This document shows, in pieces, positions 7,978 to 16,775 of a DNA stretch of 64,000 nucleotides. Source of the DNA: Salinicoccus halitifaciens (GTDB taxonomy: Bacteria > Bacillota > Bacilli > Staphylococcales > Salinicoccaceae); assembly GCF_021026095.1 (NCBI RefSeq), contig NZ_JAJNCU010000008.1, positions 244,497 to 308,496 on the forward strand. Direction: 5' to 3'. Positions within the stretch are counted from its first letter, which is position 1. Each line of letters starts with the position of its first letter. The position numbers and the translations under genes were made by a program. The notes beneath the pieces were generated by a model. The model did no database searches, was not told the DNA's origin, and worked only from the letters and a program-made list of their open reading frames with translations.

Positions 7978-8277
7978 TTTATCCCTATCGGACTTCGTCT
8001 CTTCTATGAGCCAGCGCTTCCTGCCGTCTCCGCCTCTGCCGGCAAGCCTCTCCGCCCTGATTTCTTCAAGCTCTTTCCGCATGTCTTCATTTTCCAGTAA
8101 ATAGTTCTCCTGCCTGATCTCTTCAAGCTTTCTCTCTTCCATCATCTTCTGCAGCTGCAGCTTCTCTTTTTCCTGGTCATAGTCTCTCCTTATGCCGTAG
8201 AAAGCGACACCTGCCAGACTGACGATTCCGAGGCCGCCGAGACCGACGAGCCCCATGATGACATCAAAAAAACCCAT
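7975..8277 (-). CDS. Small membrane-anchored coiled-coil protein, paralogue 2
   Basis: The 100-aa product starts MGFFDVIMGLV with one N-terminal membrane segment (about 5-30). A charged helix follows (EKEKLQLQKMMEERKLEEI, then QENYLLENEDMRKELEEI), likely a coiled coil, and then a basic tail with RWLIEE. The ATG at 8277 is preferred over an upstream TTG (8283) because a GTAGGTG ribosome site is then correctly spaced. It is clearly homologous to the next gene upstream, sharing MGFF, QENYLLEN..MR.EL and WLI. The layout, one membrane segment then a coiled coil and a tryptophan, recalls PspB-type proteins, but I cannot claim homology. Confidence 0.75.
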   Translation of the reverse strand: MGFFDVIMGLVGLGGLGIVSLAGVAFYGIRRDYDQEKEKLQLQKMMEERKLEEIRQENYLLENEDMRKELEEIRAERLAGRGGDGRKRWLIEETKSDRDK

Positions 8278-8288
8278 GTCCAAAACAC

Positions 8289-8576
8289 CTACAATTCTTT
8301 GTCTTCACTGTCACGGATCAGCCACTTATCTTCTTTCACCCTGTTCTCTTCCTTCAGCGCCCGCTGTTCCTTGATCTGATCGAGCTCAAGGCGCATCTGT
8401 TTGTTTTCAAGCAGGTAATTTTCCTGCTTCAGCATTTCCAGTTCCTTCTCTTCCCTCAGCTGTTTGATCTTCAGCTTCTCATCCTTTTGATCCGAGCCCC
8501 TTTTGATCGCATAAAGCGGGATGGAGAAAAAAAGTATGACCGGTACAGTTGCAATCAAGAATTCAAAAAATCCCAT
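8289..8576 (-). CDS. Small membrane-anchored coiled-coil protein, paralogue 1
   Basis: The 95-aa product has an N-terminal membrane segment (MGFFEFLIATVPVILFFSIP), then a long charged helix containing KQENYLLENKQMRLELDQIKEQR and a tail with KWLIRD. The frame is open to 8591, but the ATG at 8576 has the ribosome site GAGGGGTGAGG and the MGFF start shared with the neighbouring paralogue. The two genes lie head to tail only 11 nt apart and probably form one transcript, the result of a tandem duplication. Function is unknown; a role in envelope stress is only a guess from the architecture and the adjacent SigB-type gene. Confidence 0.75.
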   Translation of the reverse strand: MGFFEFLIATVPVILFFSIPLYAIKRGSDQKDEKLKIKQLREEKELEMLKQENYLLENKQMRLELDQIKEQRALKEENRVKEDKWLIRDSEDKEL

Positions 8577-8673
8577 AGCCTCACCCCTCATCTATGATTT
8601 TACCATTATTCCTGCGAAAAATAATCATGAAACGCACAGGACCGCCTGCGGGATGAAGATTGGTGCCGGGACG

Positions 8674-8703
8674 AAAAAACCGCTGAATATGATTCAGCGG
8701 TTT
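8674..8703 (-). terminator. Terminator of mpfA
   Basis: On the minus strand an AAACCGCTGAAT / ATTCAGCGGTTT hairpin is followed by TTTT, just after the mpfA stop codon. Confidence 0.85.
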
Positions 8704-8716
8704 CCAGGGTGTGCCA

Positions 8717-10057
8717 TTATTTATCTTCATCTTCCTGGTCATCATTATGCGCAACATTATAGCCTTTCATAAGCGCGACCAGCTTGATTGTATGATTGTC
8801 GGCTTCCAGTACAATCCATTTATCTTTCTCGGTATTGATGTAATCATCAACATCGATATCCGCATTGATGCTCTGCATCCATCCGCCGATCGTATCGATG
8901 TCCTCACTGTTCTCGAATTCGATTCCGAAGTCGTCACGGAGATCGTCGATCAGGACACGCCCGTTGATATGGTAGATGTTGTCCTCGACCTTGACGATGT
9001 CGGGTTCTTCATCATCATCGAATTCATCACGGATTTCCCCGACGATTTCTTCAAGTATATCCTCCATCGTGATCATCCCGGCGGTGCCGCCGTATTCATC
9101 GATGATCAAAGCGATGTGCACGCGTTCGCGCTGCATTTTGATCAATGCATCACTGATGCGTGACACTTCGGTGATGAGCGGAATTTCATGTATATAGTTT
9201 TCGGGTTCCAGATTGCTGTTCGACACATGGTTCGTCAAAAATTCACGGACATTGATGAAACCGATGATCTGGTCCTTATCCCCGCTGTCATCCGTAATCG
9301 GATATCTGGTATAGTTATGTTCCTTCACAGCAGCAAGTACATCATCAATCTCGACGGGCTCCGTCAGTGTAATCATCTGGGTCCTCGGGACCATGATATC
9401 TTTTGCGAGCCTTTCATCGAATGAAAAGATGTTCTGCATATAAGCGAGTTCCGTCTGATTGATTTCACCACTCTGATAACTGTTCGTCATGATGATCTTC
9501 AGCTCTTCCTCGGAGTGCGCCTGCTCAGTCGGCATATCCTTGAAACCGACGAGCCTGAGTAAAAATCTCGAAGTTCCATTCATGGACCAGATGAGCGGCT
9601 TCATGATCACGCCGAAGAAGTACATCGGCCTTGCGAAAGCCATGGCCATCTTTTCTGCATATTGTATCGCCACAGTCTTAGGGGCGAGTTCCCCGACAAC
9701 GACGTGGATGAATGTGACGATCGCGAATGCTGCTGCCACGACAAACGGCGTCATTAAATCTTCAGGTATTCCAATCAGATTGAACAACGGATGAAGGATC
9801 ACTTCAAACGTCGATTCACCGATCCACCCGAGTCCAAGTGCCGTCACGGTGATGCCGAGCTGACAGGCCGACAGATAATAATCCAGCTTCTGTGTCATGG
9901 ATTTGACCAGTGCAGCTTTCTTGTTCCCTTCATCTATCAGATTATCCAGGCGCGACTGCCTGGATTTCACCAATGAGAATTCAGAACCGACAAACAGCAT
10001 TGTCAGTAATATTAATAATACGAATAAAGCTAAATTTAATAAGGTTGATATGTCCAA
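8717..10057 (-). CDS. mpfA: CNNM/CorC-family membrane protein, probable magnesium exporter MpfA
   Basis: The 446-aa product begins with a DUF21/CNNM membrane domain: three or four hydrophobic segments, with the motifs [31 protein letters not shown] and [21 protein letters not shown] pair follows (about 205-325: [33 protein letters not shown]). The last about 90 residues form the CorC/HlyC transporter-associated domain. In Staphylococcus aureus the close relative MpfA protects against high magnesium, which supports an export role. The start is a TTG at 10057 with a weak AGGGA ribosome site. The transcript has a leader of more than 140 nt with a possible long stem (see 10090-10201). A terminator follows. 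Confidence 0.87.
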   Translation of the reverse strand: MDISTLLNLALFVLLILLTMLFVGSEFSLVKSRQSRLDNLIDEGNKKAALVKSMTQKLDYYLSACQLGITVTALGLGWIGESTFEVILHPLFNLIGIPEDLMTPFVVAAAFAIVTFIHVVVGELAPKTVAIQYAEKMAMAFARPMYFFGVIMKPLIWSMNGTSRFLLRLVGFKDMPTEQAHSEEELKIIMTNSYQSGEINQTELAYMQNIFSFDERLAKDIMVPRTQMITLTEPVEIDDVLAAVKEHNYTRYPITDDSGDKDQIIGFINVREFLTNHVSNSNLEPENYIHEIPLITEVSRISDALIKMQRERVHIALIIDEYGGTAGMITMEDILEEIVGEIRDEFDDDEEPDIVKVEDNIYHINGRVLIDDLRDDFGIEFENSEDIDTIGGWMQSINADIDVDDYINTEKDKWIVLEADNHTIKLVALMKGYNVAHNDDQEDEDK

Positions 10058-10089
10058 AATGTTCCCTAAAAGGGATTCACCTCCGGTAA

Positions 10090-10201
10090 TTTTTGACCGC
10101 GATTGTGCAATATTGAGTCATTGTGAGGGACATAATCATCACTTAACAGCGTAAATAATAAGCCAGCTTTCAAAATTGCCTTCCCAATTGCGGTCACCTC
10201 C
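10090..10201 (-). promoter_or_regulatory. Candidate structured leader RNA of mpfA
   Basis: In the mpfA transcript TGACCGCAATTG (5' end) can pair with CAATCGCGGTCA about 90 nt later, giving a 7 bp plus 4 bp stem with one mismatch that encloses the whole leader. A strong GGAGGTGA sequence lies at its 5' edge (10194-10201) and another GGAGGTGA just 3' of it, about 19 nt before the TTG start. Short open frames (20 codons, 10077-10139; 43 codons, 10066-10197) lie inside. I do not recognise a known riboswitch class. The rest of 10202-10374 holds the divergent promoter region. Confidence 0.45.
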
Positions 10202-10305
10202 ACCAAAAGTTAATAATTAAGAGTATTTTACCACATATGCAGATGTAAATACTATTAAAGATGAACTTATATTTCAATGGATTTTCATATGTATATAAAC
10301 TTATA

Positions 10306-10335
10306 TTGAAATCGCATATACTTTTGTCATATAAT
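10306..10335 (+). promoter_or_regulatory. SigA-type promoter of the MgrA-like regulator
   Basis: TTGAAA, an 18-nt spacer and TATAAT lie 43 nt upstream of the start codon. An ATTTCAAT / ATTGAAAT inverted repeat spans the promoter and could be an operator. Confidence 0.65.
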
Positions 10336-10377
10336 ATGAATAGCAGGCTTTTCAGAGGAAATTAAGGTGGTGTTATG

Positions 10378-10824
10378 ATGGATAATTCAAATTTGGATGA
10401 TAGACTTTGCTTCAATCTGTACAATATCCAGCGTCGGGTGAACCGCTTCTATTCCGACCATGTACTGCATGACACTGATTTGACATATACACAGTATCTC
10501 GTTCTGACACTTCTGTGGCAGCACGAGAAGCTCAACTTGAAATCCATTGCGGAACTGCTTCAGCTTGATAACGCAACAGTATCCCCCTTGATCAAACGCA
10601 TCGAATCTGCGGGCTATGTGAAACGCGAGAAGGATATTTATGATCAGAGGCATGTATATATCACAGCAACCGAGGCAGGGAAAGAACTGGAGGAGAAGAT
10701 CGGCAAGAGGCACACCATCTTCATCGATAATCTGTCTCTCGAGGCAGATGAGATCCAGAATCTTCTGGATACGCTGAAGCTGATTGACTCGGATTTAAAT
10801 AAATTAAAAACCACTCAGCATTGA
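10378..10824 (+). CDS. mgrA: MarR/OhrR-family redox regulator, MgrA-like
   Basis: The 148-aa winged-helix DNA-binding protein resembles the staphylococcal MgrA/SarZ group. It keeps the N-terminal LCFNLYNIQRRVNRFYS with a single cysteine (Cys11), the redox sensor position of MgrA and OhrR, then LTYTQYLVLTLLW, the recognition helix region DNATVSPLIKRIE and the wing KREKDIYDQRHVYI with the conserved D.R. MgrA controls virulence, autolysis and efflux genes in response to oxidation; here the target genes cannot be read. Two ATG codons lie side by side; the second (10378) has better spacing to the AAGGTGG site. It has its own SigA-type promoter and a strong terminator. Assignment to MgrA rather than SarZ is by eye. 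Confidence 0.8.
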   Translation: MDNSNLDDRLCFNLYNIQRRVNRFYSDHVLHDTDLTYTQYLVLTLLWQHEKLNLKSIAELLQLDNATVSPLIKRIESAGYVKREKDIYDQRHVYITATEAGKELEEKIGKRHTIFIDNLSLEADEIQNLLDTLKLIDSDLNKLKTTQH

Positions 10825-10847
10825 TTAATGCTGAGTGGTTTTTTTAT
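10806..10847. terminator. Strong bidirectional terminator
   Basis: AAAAACCACTCAGCATT / AATGCTGAGTGGTTTTTTT perfect hairpin between the convergent regulator gene and the degV gene. Confidence 0.92.
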
Positions 10848-11695
10848 CTGCCCTTGATCAGTCCGAAGGCGATTGTACCGTGTCCCACATGCACGCCCGC
10901 CACTGTGACGAGGGGCTCAAAGACAAGCTTCAAGTCCGGCAGAGCATCACGGACCGTCTTCTCCCATTCATCTGCAAGCGACCGTCCCCCTGCATAGACG
11001 ATGGCAAGCGTTTCGAGTCCATCCCTCTTCATATGATCCTCCAGCACCTGCAGCATATGGGAGACCATTTTCTTCTTCGTCCTCACTTTATGGCCCACCA
11101 CGACTTTGCCGTCTTCGAACCTGAGCTGCAGCTGCACTTTGAGCAAAGAGGCAAGCATCGACTGGGAAGCCGAGACCCGGCCGCTCTTCTTCAGTTGTGA
11201 AAAGCTGTGCGGCAGCAGGTACAGCTGTGAATTGCTGATGATTTCATTGATCTCCGCTTCAACTTCTTCCAGGCTTTCACCGTTCCTGCGGCCTTCAACA
11301 GCACGGGCCACCATCTGCCCCATCGGGTAGCTGCCGATTTTGGAATCGATGACCGTGACCGGTTTTTCAATCTCCTCCGAGACGCTGAGCGCACTCTGGT
11401 ATGTGCCGGTCAGCTCACTCGATGCATGGATTGAGATGATGGAATCATATTCATCATTTTCTTCGATCTCATTGAAGATTTCCATGAATTCACCGATGGT
11501 CGGCTGGGACGTCTTGGCGCCTTCACCGCTCTCTTTCAGTAACTCATATATTTCAGCCACGGACTTGTCCAGGCCTTCCTTGTAGGCGATTCCTTCAACG
11601 ATCACTGACATCGGCAGTACTTTGATGTCGTGTTCATCAATGAAGGACTGCGCCAGCCCGGCTGCCGAGTCCGTTACGATAGCATATTTTTTCAT
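10844..11695 (-). CDS. DegV-family fatty-acid-binding protein (FakB-like)
   Basis: The 283-aa product has the DegV fold signatures TDSAAGL near the start, KTSQPTIGEF (about 62-71), the lipid-headgroup loop HASSELTGTYQSA and the C-terminal GVHVGHGTIAFG. FakB proteins bind a fatty acid so that the kinase FakA can phosphorylate it for phospholipid synthesis. No FakA gene is near, as is usual because bacteria carry several scattered FakB paralogues. The fatty acid preferred cannot be told. It is probably monocistronic, ending in a shared terminator with the MgrA-like gene, and lies about 50 nt downstream of cydC. Confidence 0.88.
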   Translation of the reverse strand: MKKYAIVTDSAAGLAQSFIDEHDIKVLPMSVIVEGIAYKEGLDKSVAEIYELLKESGEGAKTSQPTIGEFMEIFNEIEENDEYDSIISIHASSELTGTYQSALSVSEEIEKPVTVIDSKIGSYPMGQMVARAVEGRRNGESLEEVEAEINEIISNSQLYLLPHSFSQLKKSGRVSASQSMLASLLKVQLQLRFEDGKVVVGHKVRTKKKMVSHMLQVLEDHMKRDGLETLAIVYAGGRSLADEWEKTVRDALPDLKLVFEPLVTVAGVHVGHGTIAFGLIKGR

Positions 11696-11743
11696 GGTGA
11701 CCCTCCTTTTTATCCTGTTAATTGTAGCATGGCACGAAGCCCC

Positions 11744-13303
11744 CTACAAATATTCCGCAAAGCGCCTCACCGCTTCAGCGGTGGCGCCCCCGCGGGCCAT
11801 GAGCTCACCATAGCCGCCGCTTTCGATGATGCGGCCGGCCTCCATGAAATGGATGACATCAAATCGGTCCAGATGGGACAAATCATGTGTGCTGACGATC
11901 GCTGTAGGTGTGTCGAAAATCTTCCGCCACACTTTTTCCTGCAGCTCGCGGTTCAGTTTGGCCGACGGCTCGTCCAGCACCCACCAGTCCTTATCTTCAA
12001 GGATCATACGGATCAGATGCAGCCTTTTCTTCTCCCCGCCGGATAATTGTCCGGTGAAGTAGATGAAATCATCCAGCTTGAAATGCTCAAGCTCAAACTC
12101 GGCAAGCAGGTGCTCCATCTCCTCATCGGAAGATTCGAAGTGGCCGAACATCGTCAGGTTATCCCGTATGGTCGCGTTGTAGAAATCAAGATGCTGCGGC
12201 ATGACGGCCATATCCTTCTGTCCGATGATCTGATTGAGCAGGGTCGTCTTCCCCGAGCCGCTGCTGCCGATGATGGCATGCTTCTCGCCGGGATTCACGG
12301 TGATGTCCACATCGGACAACGCCTCATATGCACCGGCAGGATATTTGTAGGAAACATTTTCAAGTGTGATGCTTTCGTCCGAAATCTTCCTCCCATCAGC
12401 CGCACCCGGCGCCGGACGTTCGATCTCGCCGACTTTCCTGTGCGTGTTGAAGAAGCGGCCCGCCGGTTCGACGACCGGGGTCAGCACTTCAAAATAGCTG
12501 ATGACGAGCAGGATCAGCATAGGGATGAGGAATACATCATCATTCTGCATGAGGAAGATGATCAGGACGATGGTGCCGATCTGCGCAAGCCCTGTAAGGA
12601 GCTCGATGACCGCCTCTTTCAGGCTGTCCTTGTTTTTATTGTGCCTTATCGAATCCAGCTGCCTGGAAATTTCGCTCTGCACCGCCTTATTCTTATTGTC
12701 GACGAAAAGGTCGGGGAAACCGTGGATGAACTGGTAAGTCTTCATGAATGCGTTCTGATCGAGCGTCCTGTAATCCGCATCGATTTTTTCATGCCATATG
12801 CTGAATATGAGGGGGAATACTATGAGCATGATGAGTGAGAGCACCAATGCCGTGATCACGATCTGCACATCGATCAGACCCGCTAACAGGATGACGAATA
12901 TCGACACGAGTGCCGCCATAATATACGGATAGATGATCGTGATGTAATAATCCTCGATGTCCTCGAAATATCTGCTCAACGTCTGGATGAACCTGACGCT
13001 GTGCATATCCTCATCACTGTTCAGCGATGATTCGAAGTAGCGCGAGCGCATCCTTGAAATCAGCTTGAAGGTCGAATTGTGCGACAAGAGCCGCTCCAAA
13101 TATTTCAGTCCGCCCTTCGCCATGCCGAACAGTTTGATCACGGCAATGATGAACAGGATGACGAATATCGGCGGTTCAAAGAAGCTGAGGCTGATCATAT
13201 AGCCGCTCAATGCAAAAATCGAAATGCCGATCAGGCTGCCGATCACCCCGAGGATGATGCTGTAGATGATATGTTTTTTTTCATTTTTGAGATAGCTCAT
13301 CAA
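11744..13303 (-). CDS. cydC: Thiol reductant ABC exporter subunit CydC
   Basis: The 519-aa half-transporter has an N-terminal six-helix membrane domain and a C-terminal ATPase. The stretch KGGLKYLERLLSHNSTFKLI matches the CydC hallmark RYLERLVSHDATFRLL. The ATPase shows Walker A GSSGSGKTT, signature LSGGEKKR, Walker B WWVLDEPSAKLN and H-loop STHDLSH. CydDC heterodimers export cysteine or glutathione to the outside of the membrane and are needed for assembly of cytochrome bd. The 5' end overlaps cydD by 4 nt. No cydAB gene is in the window. The Walker B region lacks the usual DEPTA/H.LD form and has SAKLN, a mild departure. Confidence 0.87.
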   Translation of the reverse strand: MMSYLKNEKKHIIYSIILGVIGSLIGISIFALSGYMISLSFFEPPIFVILFIIAVIKLFGMAKGGLKYLERLLSHNSTFKLISRMRSRYFESSLNSDEDMHSVRFIQTLSRYFEDIEDYYITIIYPYIMAALVSIFVILLAGLIDVQIVITALVLSLIMLIVFPLIFSIWHEKIDADYRTLDQNAFMKTYQFIHGFPDLFVDNKNKAVQSEISRQLDSIRHNKNKDSLKEAVIELLTGLAQIGTIVLIIFLMQNDDVFLIPMLILLVISYFEVLTPVVEPAGRFFNTHRKVGEIERPAPGAADGRKISDESITLENVSYKYPAGAYEALSDVDITVNPGEKHAIIGSSGSGKTTLLNQIIGQKDMAVMPQHLDFYNATIRDNLTMFGHFESSDEEMEHLLAEFELEHFKLDDFIYFTGQLSGGEKKRLHLIRMILEDKDWWVLDEPSAKLNRELQEKVWRKIFDTPTAIVSTHDLSHLDRFDVIHFMEAGRIIESGGYGELMARGGATAEAVRRFAEYL

Positions 13304-14865
13304 ATATCACCTCTTCTGATCTGTCCATTTTCGAGATGATGATGGGTGTCGCTGATGCCGAGCAGCCTCCTGCGGTGAACGACCGCAATGATGGTCGAAA
13401 ACGCCTTGAACCCTTCCAGATACTTGAGTATCAGGCTTTCAGTCTCCGCATCGAGAAACTCCGTCGGTTCATCCATCACGATGATCCGGGGCCGCTTCAA
13501 AAGCACCCTCGCGATTTTCAATCGTACGATCTCCCCGCCTGAAAACGGCACGTTGTTGTTGATGATCGGCGTATGGATGCCTTCCTTCAGCTTCGAGACG
13601 CTTCCCGCAAGCTTCAGGTCTTCCAGTATCCCCAACACCGCATCTTCAGAGGCGGTCCCGTCCGACAGATACTCATACAGGGTGCTGTCATTGAAATAAA
13701 TATCATCTGAAATATAGCCGATATCATACGAGGCCACCCTGACCTCGCCTGCAAGCGGCGGCATCAGGCCGACGATCGACCGGAGCAGTGTCGTCTTGCC
13801 CCCGCCGGAAGGTCCGGTGATGGCGTTGATCGTATTCGGTTCAAATCCGATATTGACGTCCCTGATCATTGTATTGTCCGGAAAGCCGATTTCCACGTCA
13901 TGGAGCGCCACTGCAGCCCCGTCGTCCGCCTGCGTCCTGTATTCCGGTGCCTGGCCCGGCTGCTTGAGCCACTCGTTGATCTTATCCTTGTGGCCCCTTG
14001 CCAGCTGGCCATTATGGAATTCCACCCCGAGCACCTTCAGTGCATTGTAGAATTCCGGTGCAAGCAGCAGCGTGAAGAAGGCCGCGTAAAATGTTATGTT
14101 CTCAAAAAAGATGATCTGAAGTCCCAGTTCAAGCGCCACGAGGCCGATGCCGAGTATCGTGATGAACTCGAGCATCAATGAGGACTGGAATGCGAATTTC
14201 AGGATCTTCATCGTCTGGGAGACGAAATCTTCATTATTCTCATCAAGCTTTGCACTGACCGTGCCTTCTGAACCGGTGTTGCGCACCGTATCCTTTCCCC
14301 GCACCAGATTCAAAAACAATGTGCCCATATCATCGAACTGGGAGGCCTGCCTGTAGGCCTCATCTCTTGTCTGAAGGCCGACCAGCACGTAATAAAGCGG
14401 CACGAAAGGTGCCGTCAAAAGCAGTATGATGGCGGCGTTCATATGGACGAAGAACAAAGCGATGATGATGACAACAAGTTTCACCATCGTATTCACGATC
14501 GTCGGGATGAAGACACTCTCAAATGGACGGTACTTCTCCATATGGATGAAGAGTGCGTTCAAAAAGGATTCCGACTTTTTATTCGTCGTATCGTCCACCC
14601 GCTGAAGCAGGCGGTCGCCGAGCGATGCCATGCGTGAATTCGCCACGTATGCCGTGACATACTTATAGATGGCCCGCATTGAGACGAACGCTGCAAAAAA
14701 TACAAGCATCCAGATGAGATGCTCCATCGGCAGCACCTGGTCACCGACGATGAAATCGGACAAGATCAATGAAAGATGATGTCCGAAAAGAATATAAAAT
14801 ATGACGATCATCAAAGATATGACCGCAAATGAAATCAACCATTTCCTAGGGTATTCCAACTTCAT
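13300..14865 (-). CDS. cydD: Thiol reductant ABC exporter subunit CydD
   Basis: This 521-aa partner of CydC has membrane helices in the first about 300 residues, with the CydD-type FFTLLLAPEFYNALKVLGVEFHNGQLARG stretch. The ATPase has Walker A GPSGGGKTT, signature FSGGEIVRLKIARVLL, Walker B IIVMDEPTEFLD and H-loop VVHRRRLL. Together the two gene products form a heterodimeric exporter of reduced thiols. Gene order cydD-cydC with a 4-nt overlap indicates one operon. It lies just beyond the terminator of the moaA operon. The link to neighbouring anaerobic respiration genes is by position only. Confidence 0.87.
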   Translation of the reverse strand: MKLEYPRKWLISFAVISLMIVIFYILFGHHLSLILSDFIVGDQVLPMEHLIWMLVFFAAFVSMRAIYKYVTAYVANSRMASLGDRLLQRVDDTTNKKSESFLNALFIHMEKYRPFESVFIPTIVNTMVKLVVIIIALFFVHMNAAIILLLTAPFVPLYYVLVGLQTRDEAYRQASQFDDMGTLFLNLVRGKDTVRNTGSEGTVSAKLDENNEDFVSQTMKILKFAFQSSLMLEFITILGIGLVALELGLQIIFFENITFYAAFFTLLLAPEFYNALKVLGVEFHNGQLARGHKDKINEWLKQPGQAPEYRTQADDGAAVALHDVEIGFPDNTMIRDVNIGFEPNTINAITGPSGGGKTTLLRSIVGLMPPLAGEVRVASYDIGYISDDIYFNDSTLYEYLSDGTASEDAVLGILEDLKLAGSVSKLKEGIHTPIINNNVPFSGGEIVRLKIARVLLKRPRIIVMDEPTEFLDAETESLILKYLEGFKAFSTIIAVVHRRRLLGISDTHHHLENGQIRRGDI

Positions 14866-14896
14866 CTATAACGCTTCCCAATAAAAAATTTGAAAA

Positions 14897-14921
14897 AAAC
14901 GTGAAGGTGCCCTTCACGTTT
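14897..14921 (-). terminator. Terminator of the moeA-moaA operon
   Basis: AAACGTGAAGG / CCTTCACGTTT hairpin followed by TTTTTCAAATTTTTT on the minus strand, immediately after the moaA stop codon. Confidence 0.88.
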
Positions 14922-14926
14922 CTCTC

Positions 14927-15958
14927 CTATCCACCTATATAACTCATATTGATCTTCTTGCGTGCATTTCTGCTCTCTTCTGTGATTTCGGTCCTGATCT
15001 CGGAATAGCGGTCGTCACGCTCATTCCATACTCCTGTGAGTATATCCGTCAGCTCATCATCATCGATGCCCTGGCGCATCAGCGTCTTGATGTCGAAACC
15101 GTCGACTGCGAACAGACAGCCGTAGAACTTGCCGTCCGATGATAATCTTGCACGTGTGCATGTCGAGCAGAAACTTTCAGATACACTCGTGATGAATCCT
15201 ATATAGGATTCCGCATCCTTATGGCGGTAGACTTTGGCCACTTCACCGTAATACTGCGGGTTGAGCGGCTCAAGATCGAACTCCCCTTCAGCTTCAAGCA
15301 TCTCCATTATCTCTTTTTTGGTGATCACTTTCTCGAAGTTCCAGCCGTTGTCATTGCCGACGTCCATGAACTCGATGAAACGGAGTGTGATGCCGTCAAG
15401 ATCTTTGAAGTACCGCGTCATCGGTACGATTTCGTGGTCGTTCAGACCTTTCTGGACCACCATGTTGATCTTGATCTCGAATCCGATGGACTGCGCATAT
15501 TTGATCTGTTCCAGTATTCTCGATGTACCGATGCCCCGGTCGTTGATCTGGCCGAACAGTTCGTCATCTAAAGCGTCGAGGCTGATGTTCAGCCTGCGCA
15601 GCCCGGCATCATATAATTTCTGTCCGTGTTTTTTAAGCAGCAGGCCGTTTGTCGTCAGTCCGATATCTTCAATGCCTTCAATCGCATTAAGTGATGCGAT
15701 CAGCTCATGCAGGTCTTTCCTGAGCAATGGTTCACCGCCGGTGATGCGCAGTTTCTTTACGCCCATTCCTGCATAGATCGTGGCGATCCTCTCAAGTTCT
15801 TCAAAGGACAACAGCTGGTCCCTTTTCATGAACTCAAAGTCATCCCCGAAAATTTCCTTGGGCATGCAGTAGCGACATCTGAAATTACATCTGTCCGTGA
15901 CAGAAATCCGGAGGTCCCTGATCGGCCTTCCGAATTTGTCTGTAATTTGCTGAGTCAT
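14927..15958 (-). CDS. moaA: GTP 3',8-cyclase MoaA
   Basis: MoaA is the radical SAM enzyme that starts molybdenum cofactor synthesis by converting GTP to 3',8-cyclo-GTP. The 343-aa product has the N-terminal cluster motif CNFRCRYC, the SAM-binding TGGEPLL, a second cluster motif near the C-terminus ([18 protein letters not shown]) and the C-terminal GG (YIGG) that is required for activity. The frame is open for another 100 codons upstream, but that part overlaps mobA. The ATG at 15958 follows AAGGAGGG at proper spacing and gives the normal N-terminus [24 protein letters not shown]-type, so I chose it. It is last in the operon moeA-mobB-moaE-moaD-mobA-moaA. Confidence 0.96.
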   Translation of the reverse strand: MTQQITDKFGRPIRDLRISVTDRCNFRCRYCMPKEIFGDDFEFMKRDQLLSFEELERIATIYAGMGVKKLRITGGEPLLRKDLHELIASLNAIEGIEDIGLTTNGLLLKKHGQKLYDAGLRRLNISLDALDDELFGQINDRGIGTSRILEQIKYAQSIGFEIKINMVVQKGLNDHEIVPMTRYFKDLDGITLRFIEFMDVGNDNGWNFEKVITKKEIMEMLEAEGEFDLEPLNPQYYGEVAKVYRHKDAESYIGFITSVSESFCSTCTRARLSSDGKFYGCLFAVDGFDIKTLMRQGIDDDELTDILTGVWNERDDRYSEIRTEITEESRNARKKINMSYIGG

Positions 15959-15969
15959 AGCATCCCTCC

Positions 15970-16542
15970 TTATTCTATATCTGTTTTGTAATTTATATTC
16001 CTGAATATGTCCGGATCTTCCCCGGTCTCCCGGATGTCCAGTACACTCACATCCTGATTCCCGAAAAATGCCTTGAAGCTCAATCTTTTCGACTGCAGCT
16101 GGTGTTCCAGGTCCCTTTCGAGCCCTGGACCCTGATAGATGCCGATCGTCGGATGCAGCTTGTCGCCTTCCGCTGAAATGATGATGCGGTCCGGCTCGGC
16201 CGCCGCCCTCTCGTGGAGGGCTTTCAGCCATTCGGACGATACGAAGGGTGTATCGCATGATACGACCAGGAGCCTGTCTTCAGGAAATGATTTCCTGACC
16301 GCGTAGATCCCGCCGAGCGGCCCATGGTCTTCGTATTCTTCATCATCGACAATCGTCCGGCCGTCGATATGCGGCTCGAGCGTCTTATTCGTGCTGACGA
16401 TGATTTCATCGCACAGTCCTGACGCTTCGAGCCGGTCATGGACATGCTCGTACATCTTCCTGCCGTCGAATTCATATAAACTCTTTTGTTCACCGAACCG
16501 GGTGGACTTCCCCCCGGCCAGGACGATGCCGACCGTCTTCAT
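15970..16542 (-). CDS. mobA: Molybdenum cofactor guanylyltransferase MobA
   Basis: The 190-aa protein has the nucleotidyltransferase signature [16 protein letters not shown] at residues about 7-22, a GPLGGIYA loop and the metal-binding SCDTPF. MobA attaches GMP to molybdopterin, giving the bis-MGD form of the cofactor used by NarG. The length and motif order are those of the family. It overlaps the end of moaD by one base, and moaA begins 11 nt downstream, so it is an internal gene of the cofactor operon. Confidence 0.93.
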   Translation of the reverse strand: MKTVGIVLAGGKSTRFGEQKSLYEFDGRKMYEHVHDRLEASGLCDEIIVSTNKTLEPHIDGRTIVDDEEYEDHGPLGGIYAVRKSFPEDRLLVVSCDTPFVSSEWLKALHERAAAEPDRIIISAEGDKLHPTIGIYQGPGLERDLEHQLQSKRLSFKAFFGNQDVSVLDIRETGEDPDIFRNINYKTDIE

Positions 16543-16775
16543 CAGCCGCCGCTCACAGGCGGGATCAGTGCGATCGTGTCACCACTCGTCAAAGTATGAT
16601 CGTCCTTGACGAATGCTTCGTTGCTCGCCACCTGGAACACTTCACCTTCAAGTGACGGATAATCTGCGTAAATGCGCTCTTTAAGATCCGATACTTTCAT
16701 CGAGCCGTCCGTTTCCAGCTCGATCACCTGGTTGCCCGCCTTTTCTTTCAGCCCGGCAAAAAGCATCACTCTCAT
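16542..16775 (-). CDS. moaD: Molybdopterin synthase small subunit MoaD
   Basis: The 77-aa ubiquitin-like protein ends in PPVSGG; the terminal Gly-Gly is adenylated by MoeB and then carries the sulfur as thiocarboxylate. The N-terminal strand MRVMLFAGLKEKAG is typical. With MoaE it converts precursor Z (cPMP) to molybdopterin. It overlaps moaE by 4 nt (ATGA type) and mobA by one base, indicating translational coupling. Confidence 0.95.
   Translation of the reverse strand: MRVMLFAGLKEKAGNQVIELETDGSMKVSDLKERIYADYPSLEGEVFQVASNEAFVKDDHTLTSGDTIALIPPVSGG

Noticed and set aside
7975-8576. PspB/phage-shock homologues
   Set aside because: Only the general layout agrees; no diagnostic PspB residues could be matched by eye and no PspA or PspC gene is near.
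10094-10201. M-box or yybP-ykoY riboswitch in front of mpfA
   Set aside because: The conserved core sequences of these classes are not present; only an unclassified stem is seen.
15959-16258. 100-residue N-terminal extension of MoaA
   Set aside because: It lies entirely opposite the mobA reading frame, and a good ribosome site and the normal MoaA start are found at 15958.
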